Source of the DNA: Planctomycetota bacterium
GTDB taxonomy: Bacteria; Planctomycetota; JAJSAM01; JAJVHW01
DNA length: 64,000 nt
Assembly: GCA_021776825.1 (NCBI GenBank)
Contig: JAJFFG010000092.1
Span: forward strand, 58,896-122,895
Reading direction: 5' to 3'
Shown here: one piece after another, positions 16,485 through 25,289 of the stretch
How the letters are laid out: every line of letters starts with the position of its first letter
How positions within the stretch are numbered: position 1 is the stretch's first letter
Position numbers and translations under genes: made by a program
Notes under the pieces: model-generated
What the model saw: only the letters and a program-made list of their open reading frames with translations
What the model was told of the DNA's origin: nothing
Databases searched by the model: none

Positions 16485-17521
16485 GACCCCTCCTCACGCT
16501 CGGCGCACGGGCGCTCCGCAGCAACTTCGGCCGCGGACCGCGCCCCTTCAAACTCACGCTCATCGTCACGTTCGCGTGCGATACGCGCTGCAAGATGTGC
16601 AACATCTGGCAGCGTCCGAAAGACGGCGTGATGACCATCGACGAGGTGAGCCGCTTCTTCGAGCGGAACCCGTACTTCTCCTGGGTCAACCTGTCCGGCG
16701 GCGAGATCTTCACGCGTCCGGATGCCGCTGAGCTCATCGAAGCCGTCGTCGCGGGCTCGCCGGATCTCTACCTGATGGATTTCCCTACGACCGGTCAGCA
16801 GACCGACAGCGTCGTCGCCGGAGTGGAGCGCGCGCTCGCGACCCGACTGCCGAAACTGCTCGTGACGGTCTCTCTCGATGGTCCCCGCGAGGTGCACGAG
16901 GAGATCCGTGGCCGTGAGGGCGCGTTCGACCATGCCATCGCCACGTTCCGCCGGCTACGCACGCTTCGCTCGAAGCGCTTCGACGTCTTCCTGGGCATGA
17001 CGCTCTCGACGTTCAATCGCGGCGCGCTCTTCGACACGATCGAGGCGGTCCGTGCGGAGATCCCGGACGTCGAACTCGACGAGTTCCACGTGAACGTCGC
17101 GCAGGTCTCGTCGCACTACTACGACAACGAGGGACTGAACCCGACCGACGACGCGTGTCTGGCGGACGTGGATCGCTTCCTCGAGCAGAAGGGCCACCGA
17201 TTCCACCCGGTCGCGTGGCTGGAGCGCCGCTACCAGCGTCTGACACGCGGATTCGTCGCGAGCGGGAAGACCCCTCTGCCGTGCAAGGCGCTGGCGTCGT
17301 CGGTGTTCATCGATCCGCGATGGAGGGTCTTCCCGTGCTCCATGTACGACGCTCCGCTCGGTAGCCTGCGTGATCGCGATTTCGATCTCGTTGGACTGTG
17401 GGCCGAAGAACGCACCACAGCGCTGCAGCGTGAGATCGCCGAGGGTCGCTGTCCGAACTGCTGGACGCCGTGCGAGGCGTATCAGACGATCCTCGGCAAC
17501 CTTCTGCGCCCCGCGCGCTGA
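16481..17521 (+). CDS. Radical SAM protein
   Basis: 346 residues from ATG 16481, an ATGA overlap with the GT-C stop; an ATG at 16466 is possible. The cluster motif is FACDTRCKMCNIW and VNLSGGEIF provides the GGE strand. Late cysteines (FPCSMYD, CPNCWTPC) suggest an auxiliary cluster. It is the third radical SAM gene of the operon. Its CxxxCxxC environment differs clearly from the other two, so it is not a recent duplicate. The substrate is unknown. Confidence 0.9.
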   Translation: MRPLLTLGARALRSNFGRGPRPFKLTLIVTFACDTRCKMCNIWQRPKDGVMTIDEVSRFFERNPYFSWVNLSGGEIFTRPDAAELIEAVVAGSPDLYLMDFPTTGQQTDSVVAGVERALATRLPKLLVTVSLDGPREVHEEIRGREGAFDHAIATFRRLRTLRSKRFDVFLGMTLSTFNRGALFDTIEAVRAEIPDVELDEFHVNVAQVSSHYYDNEGLNPTDDACLADVDRFLEQKGHRFHPVAWLERRYQRLTRGFVASGKTPLPCKALASSVFIDPRWRVFPCSMYDAPLGSLRDRDFDLVGLWAEERTTALQREIAEGRCPNCWTPCEAYQTILGNLLRPAR

Positions 17522-17565
17522 AGCGCCGTTCACGTCGCGGATCGAGCCTCGCGCCACTCGCGATC

Positions 17566-20500
17566 ATGAGCACCGCTCCCTTTCAGACCGGCGACCTCCT
17601 TGACGGCCGATGGCCGATCCGTTCCGTGCTGCACGGTGCGATGGGGACCGTCCTCATCCTGGACGACCCGTCGAGCGGCGCTCGACTGGCCGCGAAGACT
17701 CCGCGCCCCGACCGGCCGCTCGACGACGCGACGCGGCACCGGTTCGAGGTCGAAGCCCGCACCTGGCTGTCGCTCGGGCGGCACGAGAACGTCGTGGAGG
17801 CTCTCTTCCTCGAGGACGTCGCGACGCCGACCGGCAGTCGACCGTTCCTCTTCCTGGAGTACGTCGACGGTCCGACTCTCGAGACGGTCCTTGTCGACGA
17901 GGATCAGCTCGGCGTCGGGGTGGCGCTCGACATCGCGAGCGGGATCGCGTGGGGGATGGCGCACGCGCACGGTGAGGGACGTCGTGGCGCGCGCATCGTG
18001 CATCGTGATCTGAAGCCGGAGAACGTCTTCCTGACTCGCGAGCGCGTGGTGAAGGTCTCGGACTTCGGCATCGCGCGTGCCCTCGATCGCGACGATGACG
18101 TGGCGGACGCGGGCGCGGGCCTCGGCACTCCGTTCTTCGCCGCGCCAGAGCAGATGAAGGACGCCAGGACAGCGGGGCTGCAGAGCGACGTGTACGCCTA
18201 TGGCGCTCTCGTGCACCAACTGCTGACCGGGGCACCGCCGTTCCCCGCGGACACCCTGTCGCAGCTCGTCTGGCGCGTGCTTCGAGAGCGTGCGTCGCCT
18301 CCGTCGAGTCTTCGGCCGGGTCTCCCGGTCGCCCTCGATGAACTGGTCCTCGCGTGCCTGGAGAAGTCCCCGGGAGATCGGCCCAGCACGTTCATGGAGG
18401 TGCTTGGCGCGATCAGCGCCATCCGTGGCTCCGACGAGATTTGGCTGCCGCCCGATGGTGCGCGCAGCTGTCCGAGCTGCGGCTGGATGACGGTCGCTCC
18501 GCGCGGGACATGCTCGATCTGTGGCACGAGCACGACCCGCGGCGTGCGCTACGCCCCCGCGGCGCAGCTGCATCCCGATGCGCATCTGCTCGGGTCTCGC
18601 GAGAGCGACGCGACGATCGTTGTCGAGCGGTTCACCGCGCGGCCACGCATGCCGCGCGCGGGTGAGGAGACGATCCTGACCGTGCGCGTGGGCAACCCCG
18701 GCAGCGCGCCGCTCCCGCACGTTCTCGTTCCGTACGATCTCCCGGACCGCAACGCCTTCGTGCGTGTGACCGGCCATCGCCGCGCGTTCCGCGGGACGGT
18801 GCCGCCGACGGCGCTCGATGCGCCGCTGCGACTCTCCTGGGCAGTGCGCCCGCTGCGAGAAGGACAGTTCGTCGTCCCGGCACCACGTGTCTCGTACCGC
18901 GGTTCCGACGGTGAGCGCGTCACGGTGACGGGGGAGTCCCTCGAGCTGGTCGTCGCGCCGCAGGAGACGGCCGCGCTCGTCGGCCGCGAAGCGGAGATCG
19001 CCTCGCTTCGTGCCGGCCTGGTCGACACCGACGTCTCCAGCACGATGCTGCTCCTCGGCCGCTTCGGGATGGGCAAGTCGCGTCTCGCTCGCGAGGTACG
19101 TCAGCTCGCGGCAGCCGACGGCGCTCGTGTAGCGCGCGGCCGTTGTCTCGACCGAGGCGTCGCCGTGCGTGGTGCTCTCAAGGAGGCACTGCGTCAGCTC
19201 CTGCGACTTCGCGGTCGCTCGGGCACGAGCGCCGAGATCGCCGCGGCGCTCGTGGATCTGCTCGGCGACGCCGTTCGCTCGGAGCCGTCGCTGCTCGACT
19301 TCCTCGTCGCCGAGCTCAGCGGTCGGCCGCTGCCACGCGGTGAGAGTCCGTCGCTGATGTGGAGTCGCTGCGCGTCGGTGCTTGGCCGCGAGCGACCGTT
19401 GTTGATCGTGCTGGAGGACGTCCAGCGAGACATGGACGTGGCATCCATCGCGGTGCACATGGCGCTCGCGGCCGCGCGGGACGGATCGCGTGTGTCGATC
19501 CTCCTGACCGGCCGCCCTTCCCTGGCCGACACGCCATCCGGTCAACGGCTCATCGACCGCCTGGCGATCGCGCGAGAGGAGCTCGGAACGTCCGAGGTCC
19601 TCGCGCTGGCGCCGCTCCCGGCGGGGGCAGTTCGGCGGCTCGTCGACACGAGTTTCCACCCGAACGACTTCTCGGTCAGCCTCCCGTGGCTGTATGAGCG
19701 CATCTCCACGTTGAGCGGTGGCAATCCCCTGCTGGTGACGGAACTCGTGCGAGCGCTGCGCGGCAACGATCGGGCCGCGCTCCTCGAGACGCGCGACGGT
19801 CGCTGGACCGCCCACGAAGGGGCGACCCGCGAGGTGCTCGAGGAGCTCGTGCCGCCGCGTGTCGAGGAGTTGGTCGTGGCGCGTCTCGCGACGCTTCCAG
19901 CGGCGACCCGGCAGTTCGTCGAAGCGGCCGGCATTCTGGGTGATGTCTTCGAGACGCATCTGCTCCAGGCATTGCTTCCGCCCGACGCGGAGCTCGACGG
20001 GCCTCTCGGTGACCTCGAACGCGAGGGCGTCCTGCGCGAGGTGGCCGGCACGCCGCCGCGCATCCGGTTCCGCGAACCGCTGCTTCCCGAGGTGCTCGCT
20101 CGTGCGCTTCTCGCGCGCGATCCGGCTGAGTTTGCGGCGCTCCACGGCCGCGCCGCCGACGAGATCCTCGCGCACGGCCAGCCGGAGTCCCGCGATGCGC
20201 TGCGACTGGCGCGACACCTCGCGGCGGCGGGCCGTCCCGTCGAGGCGGTGACCGCTCGTCTCGCCGCCGCACGGCGCCTCGCGGACCGCCAGGCCTATCG
20301 GCAGGCGGCGCGCGTGCTGGACGACGCCGAGACGCTGCTCTCGGAGACCGGGATCGAACTGCGACACCGTGAACGGATCGAACTGCGTCTCCTCGAGGGC
20401 GAGGTGCGTCGCTTCTCCGGCGATCTCGTGGGCGCGGCAGATGCGTACCAACGCCTCGTGGAGGGAGTCGACGGTCAGCCGAGCGAGGACGTCCTGGCGA

Positions 20501-21822
20501 CGGTGTTCGGCAAACTGGGCAAGGTCAACGAGGGACTCGGACACCTCGACGAGGCTCTGTACTGCTACGCCGTCGGTCTCTCACTCCGGGAGGAGAACTC
20601 GGCCCACGCCGACGTGCCGATGTCGCTCGTGAACCTCGCCGGCCTGCACGATCTTCGCGGCGAGCACGAACGCGCCGAGCACTACCTGGCGCGGGCCATC
20701 GCGTCGGCCGAGCTCGTCGGAAGCGCCCGCGCGCTGGGGCGTGCCCACGCGATTCGAGCGCGTCAGCTGGTGGCTCGCGGCGAGGCGGGCGCGGCGCGAA
20801 CTGCCGTGCGCGATGCGCTGCGCTGGAGCCGCAAGGCCAGTGATCGACGCGCCACCGCGACGGCGTGGAACGTGCTCGGCATCGCCAACCATCGCAGTGG
20901 GCGGCCGCGGCGCGCCTTGCGCCACTTCCTGCGTGCTCTGCACCTGCGTCAGGAGTCGGGGGATCTGCCCGCCGTGGCTGCGTCGTGGAACAACGTCGGG
21001 GCCGTGCGCGAGGACCTGGGAGACCGGATGGAGGCGCTGGGCGCGTACGAGCGCGCCGTCGAGATCTATCGGCGGGTCGGCTCTCGCCGCGGTCTCGGCG
21101 TGGCCCTCTCGAACGTCGGGCGCCTGCGACTCGACACAGGCGCCCCGGCTGCCGCCCGCGATGCGCTGGTCCCGGCAGTCGAGGCGCTGCGCGTCGCCGG
21201 TGATCCTGTTGGCCTGTCGACGGCTCTCGCCGTTCTCGCGCAAGCGGAACTCGCGATGTCGGCCACGGGATCTGGAGGTGCGCAGCGTGTTGCTGACCTC
21301 CTGGCGGAGGCCGTCGAACAGGGCGGGGGACGTGGAGATCACGAGTCGGAGGCCGATGTTGCGGCGGCGGCCGCGGACGCGCGGGCCGCGATGGGGGACA
21401 TCGATGGCGCCGTCGCGCGCCTGCGCTCCGCCCTCGGGCTCGTCGGCCTCTCTCCGGGGCGCCGGGTCGACCTGCTCGTCCGCGTCGCGGAGCTCGACTC
21501 CTCGTCGACGGACGCGGACGAAGCTGTTCGCATCGCCGGCGAGGGCAGCCCCCCCTGGACCCGGGCGGCCGCGCTCGCCGCACAGGGGCGCCTACGGCTG
21601 CGGTCCGGAGATCCCACGAGCGCGGCCGGCCCGTTGCGTCGAGCCGCAGGTCTGTTACGCTCCGCGCACGCCGATGGGCCGCTGCTCCTGAACGTGCTGG
21701 CCGACCTCGAGCGCGCCGAGGTGATCGCAGACCCGGACGCGGCGGCCGCCGCCGGTGAGCGGGCCCGTGAGCTACGCGCAGAGCTGTTGACGCGGGGCTA
21801 CGTCGCCGAGCGTCTCGGCTGA
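17566..21822 (+). CDS. Ser/Thr protein kinase with zinc ribbon, AAA-type ATPase and TPR array
   Basis: 1418 residues. The kinase domain covers about 14-290: K44 (LAAKTP), HRDLKPEN 146-153, DFG 166-168 and GTPFFAAPE 187-195 are intact, while the Gly loop (LHGAMGTV) is divergent. A zinc ribbon follows (CPSC 302-305, CSIC 316-319), then a beta-rich segment about 355-465 and an ATPase with Walker A GRFGMGKS 498-505 (AAA_16/STAND type). Helical TPR-like repeats run to the C-terminus. The architecture resembles PknK-like signalling kinases, but the ribbon between kinase and ATPase is unusual. It starts 44 bases after the radical SAM operon and may be its last gene or a separate unit ahead of the partner-switching genes. 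Confidence 0.88.
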   Translation: MSTAPFQTGDLLDGRWPIRSVLHGAMGTVLILDDPSSGARLAAKTPRPDRPLDDATRHRFEVEARTWLSLGRHENVVEALFLEDVATPTGSRPFLFLEYVDGPTLETVLVDEDQLGVGVALDIASGIAWGMAHAHGEGRRGARIVHRDLKPENVFLTRERVVKVSDFGIARALDRDDDVADAGAGLGTPFFAAPEQMKDARTAGLQSDVYAYGALVHQLLTGAPPFPADTLSQLVWRVLRERASPPSSLRPGLPVALDELVLACLEKSPGDRPSTFMEVLGAISAIRGSDEIWLPPDGARSCPSCGWMTVAPRGTCSICGTSTTRGVRYAPAAQLHPDAHLLGSRESDATIVVERFTARPRMPRAGEETILTVRVGNPGSAPLPHVLVPYDLPDRNAFVRVTGHRRAFRGTVPPTALDAPLRLSWAVRPLREGQFVVPAPRVSYRGSDGERVTVTGESLELVVAPQETAALVGREAEIASLRAGLVDTDVSSTMLLLGRFGMGKSRLAREVRQLAAADGARVARGRCLDRGVAVRGALKEALRQLLRLRGRSGTSAEIAAALVDLLGDAVRSEPSLLDFLVAELSGRPLPRGESPSLMWSRCASVLGRERPLLIVLEDVQRDMDVASIAVHMALAAARDGSRVSILLTGRPSLADTPSGQRLIDRLAIAREELGTSEVLALAPLPAGAVRRLVDTSFHPNDFSVSLPWLYERISTLSGGNPLLVTELVRALRGNDRAALLETRDGRWTAHEGATREVLEELVPPRVEELVVARLATLPAATRQFVEAAGILGDVFETHLLQALLPPDAELDGPLGDLEREGVLREVAGTPPRIRFREPLLPEVLARALLARDPAEFAALHGRAADEILAHGQPESRDALRLARHLAAAGRPVEAVTARLAAARRLADRQAYRQAARVLDDAETLLSETGIELRHRERIELRLLEGEVRRFSGDLVGAADAYQRLVEGVDGQPSEDVLATVFGKLGKVNEGLGHLDEALYCYAVGLSLREENSAHADVPMSLVNLAGLHDLRGEHERAEHYLARAIASAELVGSARALGRAHAIRARQLVARGEAGAARTAVRDALRWSRKASDRRATATAWNVLGIANHRSGRPRRALRHFLRALHLRQESGDLPAVAASWNNVGAVREDLGDRMEALGAYERAVEIYRRVGSRRGLGVALSNVGRLRLDTGAPAAARDALVPAVEALRVAGDPVGLSTALAVLAQAELAMSATGSGGAQRVADLLAEAVEQGGGRGDHESEADVAAAAADARAAMGDIDGAVARLRSALGLVGLSPGRRVDLLVRVAELDSSSTDADEAVRIAGEGSPPWTRAAALAAQGRLRLRSGDPTSAAGPLRRAAGLLRSAHADGPLLLNVLADLERAEVIADPDAAAAAGERARELRAELLTRGYVAERLG

Positions 21823-21856
21823 GACCACGGCCGCGGCGAGGCTCGTTTTCGCGCGC

Positions 21857-21884
21857 TTCGCTCGGTCCATCGCTCGTGTACGAT
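21857..21884 (+). promoter_or_regulatory. Possible sigma-70-type promoter for the partner-switching genes
   Basis: TTCGCT (21857-21862) and TACGAT (21879-21884) are separated by 16 bases, 45 bases before the GTG at 21929. The -10 is fair and the -35 weak. Confidence 0.3.
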
Positions 21885-21928
21885 GCGCGGCCGGGAGGGC
21901 GATCCAGCCGCTCCCGGGTCCCGACCTG

Positions 21929-22345
21929 GTGCGCACCTTCAACCACACGCTGCCCAGCGACCTCGCCGAGGTCCCGACCGTCCGTGAGCTCTTCGAAGCC
22001 GCGTGCGTGTCTTCGGGCGTGGTCGACGAGGAACTCGACGCGTGGAAGCTCATCTTCACGGAGTTGGTGTGCAATGCGATCGAGCACGGTTGCAACGGGC
22101 CTGAGGAGATGATCGAGGTCCGCTACGCCATCAGCGACGACGAAGTTGAGTTGCGGGTCTTCGATCCTGGTGAGTGTGATCCGGCACTGCGTAGCCTGTT
22201 CGATCGCACGACGAGCAACTTCGCCGAGACCGGCCGTGGCGCCGGTCTCATCCTGGTTCGTGCGTTCACGGACGAAGTCGACGTGAGTCCGGTCCCGACG
22301 GGTACCGAGATCCGCGTGATGAAGCGCCGCGGAGGCGTGTCATGA
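21929..22345 (+). CDS. Anti-sigma regulatory factor, RsbW-like HATPase kinase
   Basis: 138 residues from GTG 21929. It has a GHKL histidine-kinase-like ATPase fold with N box ELVCNAIEHG (45-54), G1 VFDPGECDP and G2 GRGAGLILVRAF. In partner-switching systems such a kinase phosphorylates a STAS antagonist and releases or holds a target, classically a sigma factor. The stop overlaps the RsbU-like gene by ATGA and the STAS-PilZ gene follows, so the complete cassette is present. No sigma factor is encoded next to it. Confidence 0.9.
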   Translation: MRTFNHTLPSDLAEVPTVRELFEAACVSSGVVDEELDAWKLIFTELVCNAIEHGCNGPEEMIEVRYAISDDEVELRVFDPGECDPALRSLFDRTTSNFAETGRGAGLILVRAFTDEVDVSPVPTGTEIRVMKRRGGVS

Positions 22346-23673
22346 GACCCGACCGGAAGACCGGCATCTATCTCCCGGATGCGATTCAGCAGGCCGAGAA
22401 CTACGCAGACTTCCTGACGGGAGATCTGGCGGCCGACCGCATGCGCGTGGGCATCCTCCTCGAGACGCTGGCCGAGGTGAACTCGAGCGTCGACCTGGCG
22501 GAGGTCATGCAGAACGTCGTCGACAAGAGCATCACGGTGACCGGCGCCGAGCGCGCGATCATCATGCTCTACGACGATGAGAACGTGCTGCGCGTCGATC
22601 TCGCCCGCGACGCGCGTGGTCAGGATCTCGGCACCGCGGTGCAGTACAGCCACTCGGTGGCGATGCGCGTCGCGCGTGACGGCGACGGCATCTGCCTGAT
22701 CGACACGGCGAACCAGGACGAGATCTCGCTCGGCCAGTCGATCCTCGACCTCAAGCTGCTCACCGTCATGTGCGTGCCGCTGCGCGTGAAGGATCGGATG
22801 ATCGGACTGCTCTACGTCGACAGCAAGGCGTCGTCGAAGGAGTTCACAAATCGCGATCTGACGCTCTTCAAGGCGCTGGCCAGCCAGGTCGCTGTGGCGG
22901 TCGATAACAGTCGGCTGCTCGAGCACTACGTCGAGAAGCAGCGCATCCAGGAAGGCCTGAACGTCGCTCGCGACATCCAGCGCAGCCTCCTGCCGCGCGG
23001 CGGGATGAGCTTCCCGGGACTCGATCTGTTCGGCGTCTCGGTGGCCTGTGAAGAGACGAGCGGCGACTACTTCGACTACATCCGCCGACCCGGTGGTCGG
23101 CTCGGCATGGTGGTGGGGGACGTCTCCGGCCACGGCATCGGTGCCGCGCTCGTGATGTCCACAGCCCGCGCACTCCTGCGCGCACTGACGGCGACCGAGG
23201 CCGCCTCAGCCGAGATCGTGACGCGACTGAACTCGTTCCTCTCGGAGGATGTCGAGACCGGTCGCTTCATGACGATGTTCTACGGCGAGCTGGATCTGGC
23301 CAATCGACGGCTCAACTACGTCCGAGCCGGGCACAACGAGCCGGTCATCTATCGCCATGCGACGGACACGTTCGAGGAACTCTCCGAGGGCGGGATCGCG
23401 CTCGGGATGATCGACGACTTCGAGTTCGACGCTCACGGTCCCGTGACGCTCGAACCCGGCGATCTGCTCTTCATGTATACGGACGGAATCATCGAGGCGA
23501 TGAACGACCGCAACGAGCAGTTCGGAATTCATCGCGTCCGCGAGCTTCTGCGCGAACATCGCGATCGCGCGGCTCGGGACATCGTGGAAGAGCTGCGCTC
23601 AGCGGCTCAGGCTCACATCGGCACCGACGAACGGCAGGACGATCTCACACTCGTCATTGCCAAGGTCACCTGA
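22342..23673 (+). CDS. GAF-domain PP2C-type phosphatase, RsbU/SpoIIE-like
   Basis: 443 residues with GGAGG at 22331-22335. An N-terminal GAF domain spans about 30-185 (TGAERAIIMLYDDE, MCVPLRVKDRMIGLLYVDSK). A linker follows (ARDIQRSLLP), then a SpoIIE/PP2C domain about 230-443 with metal-binding acidic motifs GDYFDY, GDVSGHG, MYTDGI and DERQDDLTL. It would dephosphorylate the STAS protein encoded next in response to a ligand or signal sensed by GAF. It is translationally coupled to the RsbW-like gene. Confidence 0.93.
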   Translation: MRPDRKTGIYLPDAIQQAENYADFLTGDLAADRMRVGILLETLAEVNSSVDLAEVMQNVVDKSITVTGAERAIIMLYDDENVLRVDLARDARGQDLGTAVQYSHSVAMRVARDGDGICLIDTANQDEISLGQSILDLKLLTVMCVPLRVKDRMIGLLYVDSKASSKEFTNRDLTLFKALASQVAVAVDNSRLLEHYVEKQRIQEGLNVARDIQRSLLPRGGMSFPGLDLFGVSVACEETSGDYFDYIRRPGGRLGMVVGDVSGHGIGAALVMSTARALLRALTATEAASAEIVTRLNSFLSEDVETGRFMTMFYGELDLANRRLNYVRAGHNEPVIYRHATDTFEELSEGGIALGMIDDFEFDAHGPVTLEPGDLLFMYTDGIIEAMNDRNEQFGIHRVRELLREHRDRAARDIVEELRSAAQAHIGTDERQDDLTLVIAKVT

Positions 23674-23685
23674 CGGAGGGGCTCC

Positions 23686-24417
23686 ATGGAGATCCTCGGC
23701 TCGAACGAAGGCGGCATCCATTTCCTTCACCTCGTGGGGAACTTCGACACGACGGACGTGGAGACCTTCCACGCTCACGTGGAGGAGGCCATCGATAACC
23801 AGCACTTCCGAGTGCTCGTGAACGCGTCGCAGATGCGATTCATCAACTCGACGGCCCTCGGATCGCTGATCCGTGCGCAGAAGCGTCTGCAGCAGTACGG
23901 CGGCGATCTCGCCGTCACGAGTCTGCCGAGCTTCGCCGCTGGCGTGTTCAAGACGTTGGGGTTGGATCGGAAGATCCGCTGCTTCGACGAGGACCCGGAG
24001 GCCGTGGCGTACCTCGAGTCCGTCGGTGCCGAGGGCGTCGGTGTCGAGGGCGACCAGCAGGTCGGCTTCTCGTTCCAGGGTGACGAACAGGTCGCGGTCG
24101 CCGGCGAAGAGCCGCGGATCGGGACCATGAAGAGCATCGGCGAGTACGGCGTCCAGTTCCTCTGGGAGAACCTGGACAACCTCGACTCCGACACGATGTT
24201 CACCCCAGGCGCGGCGGTCCGTCTCCGCTTCCGCCTGCCGCTCTACCACGAGTCGCACATGTTCCACGCCGACGCGCAGATTGTGAGCTCCACGGTCACC
24301 GCCGGCAACCGGATCACGGTGCAGACGAAGTTCACCAACCTGAGCGACGTCGAGCGCCGCGCGATCCAGCAGTTCGTGCGCGACCTTCGGTATCTGAAGG
24401 GCGAGCTCAGCGAGTAG
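23686..24417 (+). CDS. STAS anti-sigma antagonist fused to a PilZ-like domain
   Basis: 243 residues with GGAGGG at 23675-23680. Residues 1-100 are a STAS domain with the phosphorylatable serine S55 in RFINSTALGSL. An acidic linker follows, then a PilZ-like beta domain (about 120-240) ending FTNLSDVERRAIQQFV, as PilZ domains do. The c-di-GMP-binding RxxxR motif is not seen and DxSxxG is degenerate (MKSIGEYG). The fusion would pass the phosphorylation state of the switch to a PilZ effector, plausibly the pilus machinery encoded just downstream. The PilZ call is moderate. Confidence 0.8.
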   Translation: MEILGSNEGGIHFLHLVGNFDTTDVETFHAHVEEAIDNQHFRVLVNASQMRFINSTALGSLIRAQKRLQQYGGDLAVTSLPSFAAGVFKTLGLDRKIRCFDEDPEAVAYLESVGAEGVGVEGDQQVGFSFQGDEQVAVAGEEPRIGTMKSIGEYGVQFLWENLDNLDSDTMFTPGAAVRLRFRLPLYHESHMFHADAQIVSSTVTAGNRITVQTKFTNLSDVERRAIQQFVRDLRYLKGELSE

Positions 24418-24485
24418 GCGTTCACGGCGATTGCTGGGCGCGTCGTAGGTGAGCACTCGTCGAGAGGGTGGCAATCTCCGCGCCC

Positions 24486-24556
24486 CGGGGTCACGTCGAT
24501 TGCGGGCGGTTGCTCGGTCACGGGCATCGGGGCATCCGGCAATCGACGTGACCCCG
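24486..24556. repeat. 71-bp element with 18-bp perfect inverted repeats
   Basis: The left arm is CGGGGTCACGTCGATTGC at 24486-24503; the right arm is its exact reverse complement at 24539-24556, around a 35-base loop. It lies between convergent genes (stops at 24417 and 24678) and carries no gene. It could be a bidirectional terminator, a REP-type element or a MITE remnant. No target-site duplication was noticed. Confidence 0.7.
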
Positions 24557-24606
24557 CGCCGTGACGCGGCGGAATGAGGCCACGCAAGGGTGCGGGCGAC
24601 ACGGTG

Positions 24607-24622
24607 GCTCTCGCGTGAGAGC
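24607..24622. terminator. Short hairpin before the minus-strand gene end
   Basis: GCTCTC-GCGT-GAGAGC inside a wider pairing GGGTGCG (24588-24594)/CGCACCC (24626-24632). It is placed between two convergent genes and so may terminate both. Confidence 0.4.
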
Positions 24623-24677
24623 TCTCGCACCCGCGGAGCCGACCAGAAACGAAATCGGGCGCGCCGATCGCGCATCG

Positions 24678-25088
24678 CTATCGGCGTGAACGATTATCCA
24701 GGCCCTCGACGTACACCGGCTCGCCGCCGAGCTGCTCGAGGACCGGACGCAGCTCCTCCATCCGCACGCGGCGGCGGCGCTGGTCTTCGGACTCCGGCTC
24801 GACGAAGGCGAACGGGTCGGCCTTGGTCGTCTCGACCGGCTCCGGGCCGTTCTCGAACACGATCTGCGGGTTGCTCTGGTCGTACCCGCCCGTGCCGATG
24901 ATCGAGCCGCTGGGGCCGTGCATCGTGTGACTCGGGATCGCGGGAGCGTTACCTGGGGCCGCGTTCGGGCCGTTCGTGTCCCCGTGTTCCGGAGTCTCCG
25001 GGCCGGAGAACATCATCGCGATGCCCCCGACGAGACACGCGGCAGCGACCAGGTAGAGGACGGGCTTCTGCAGGTTGGAGAACGACAT
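24678..25088 (-). CDS. Small single-pass membrane protein of unknown function
   Basis: 136 residues from ATG 25088, with AGAGG upstream; a longer in-frame reading to 25238 lacks support. Residues 8-27 form a membrane segment (QKPVLYLVAAACLVGGIAMM) followed by a Gly/Pro/Asn-rich periplasmic stretch. A charged C-terminus ends the protein (EDQRRRRVRMEELRPVLEQLGGEPVYVEGLDN). I do not recognise a family. It is divergent from the pilin operon across a regulatory region with a sigma-54-type site, so a pilus-related role is possible. Confidence 0.6.
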   Translation of the reverse strand: MSFSNLQKPVLYLVAAACLVGGIAMMFSGPETPEHGDTNGPNAAPGNAPAIPSHTMHGPSGSIIGTGGYDQSNPQIVFENGPEPVETTKADPFAFVEPESEDQRRRRVRMEELRPVLEQLGGEPVYVEGLDNRSRR

Positions 25089-25238
25089 CGCAAGGCCTCT
25101 ATCGGTCGCGCGAAGCGGCTCACTTGAGGGGAATCCGACGGCTTGGATTAGGGCAGTTCGCGGTGACGTGCCGCGGTTCTCTCCCGAAGTGAGAACTCTC
25201 TCATTTCGAGAGGTCGTGGTAACCGCGCGGCGTGTCAT

Positions 25239-25261
25239 AAGTCACTTCTGCTAAGCGACTT
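25239..25261. promoter_or_regulatory. Quasi-palindrome upstream of the sigma-54-type promoter
   Basis: AAGTCACTT, five bases, AAGCGACTT: 9-bp arms with one mismatch. It ends 28 bases before the -24 element of the pilin operon and could be a regulator binding site, although activator sites for sigma-54 are usually farther upstream. Confidence 0.35.
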
Positions 25262-25289
25262 GTGGCTCCCCCTCTCGACTCGCTTCCCG

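Noticed and set aside
5552..24504. The 13-mer CACGTCGATTGCG occurs in two intergenic regions (5552-5564 and 24492-24504).
   Set aside because: Many shared 13-mers are expected by chance within 64 kb of GC-rich sequence, and the flanks do not match.
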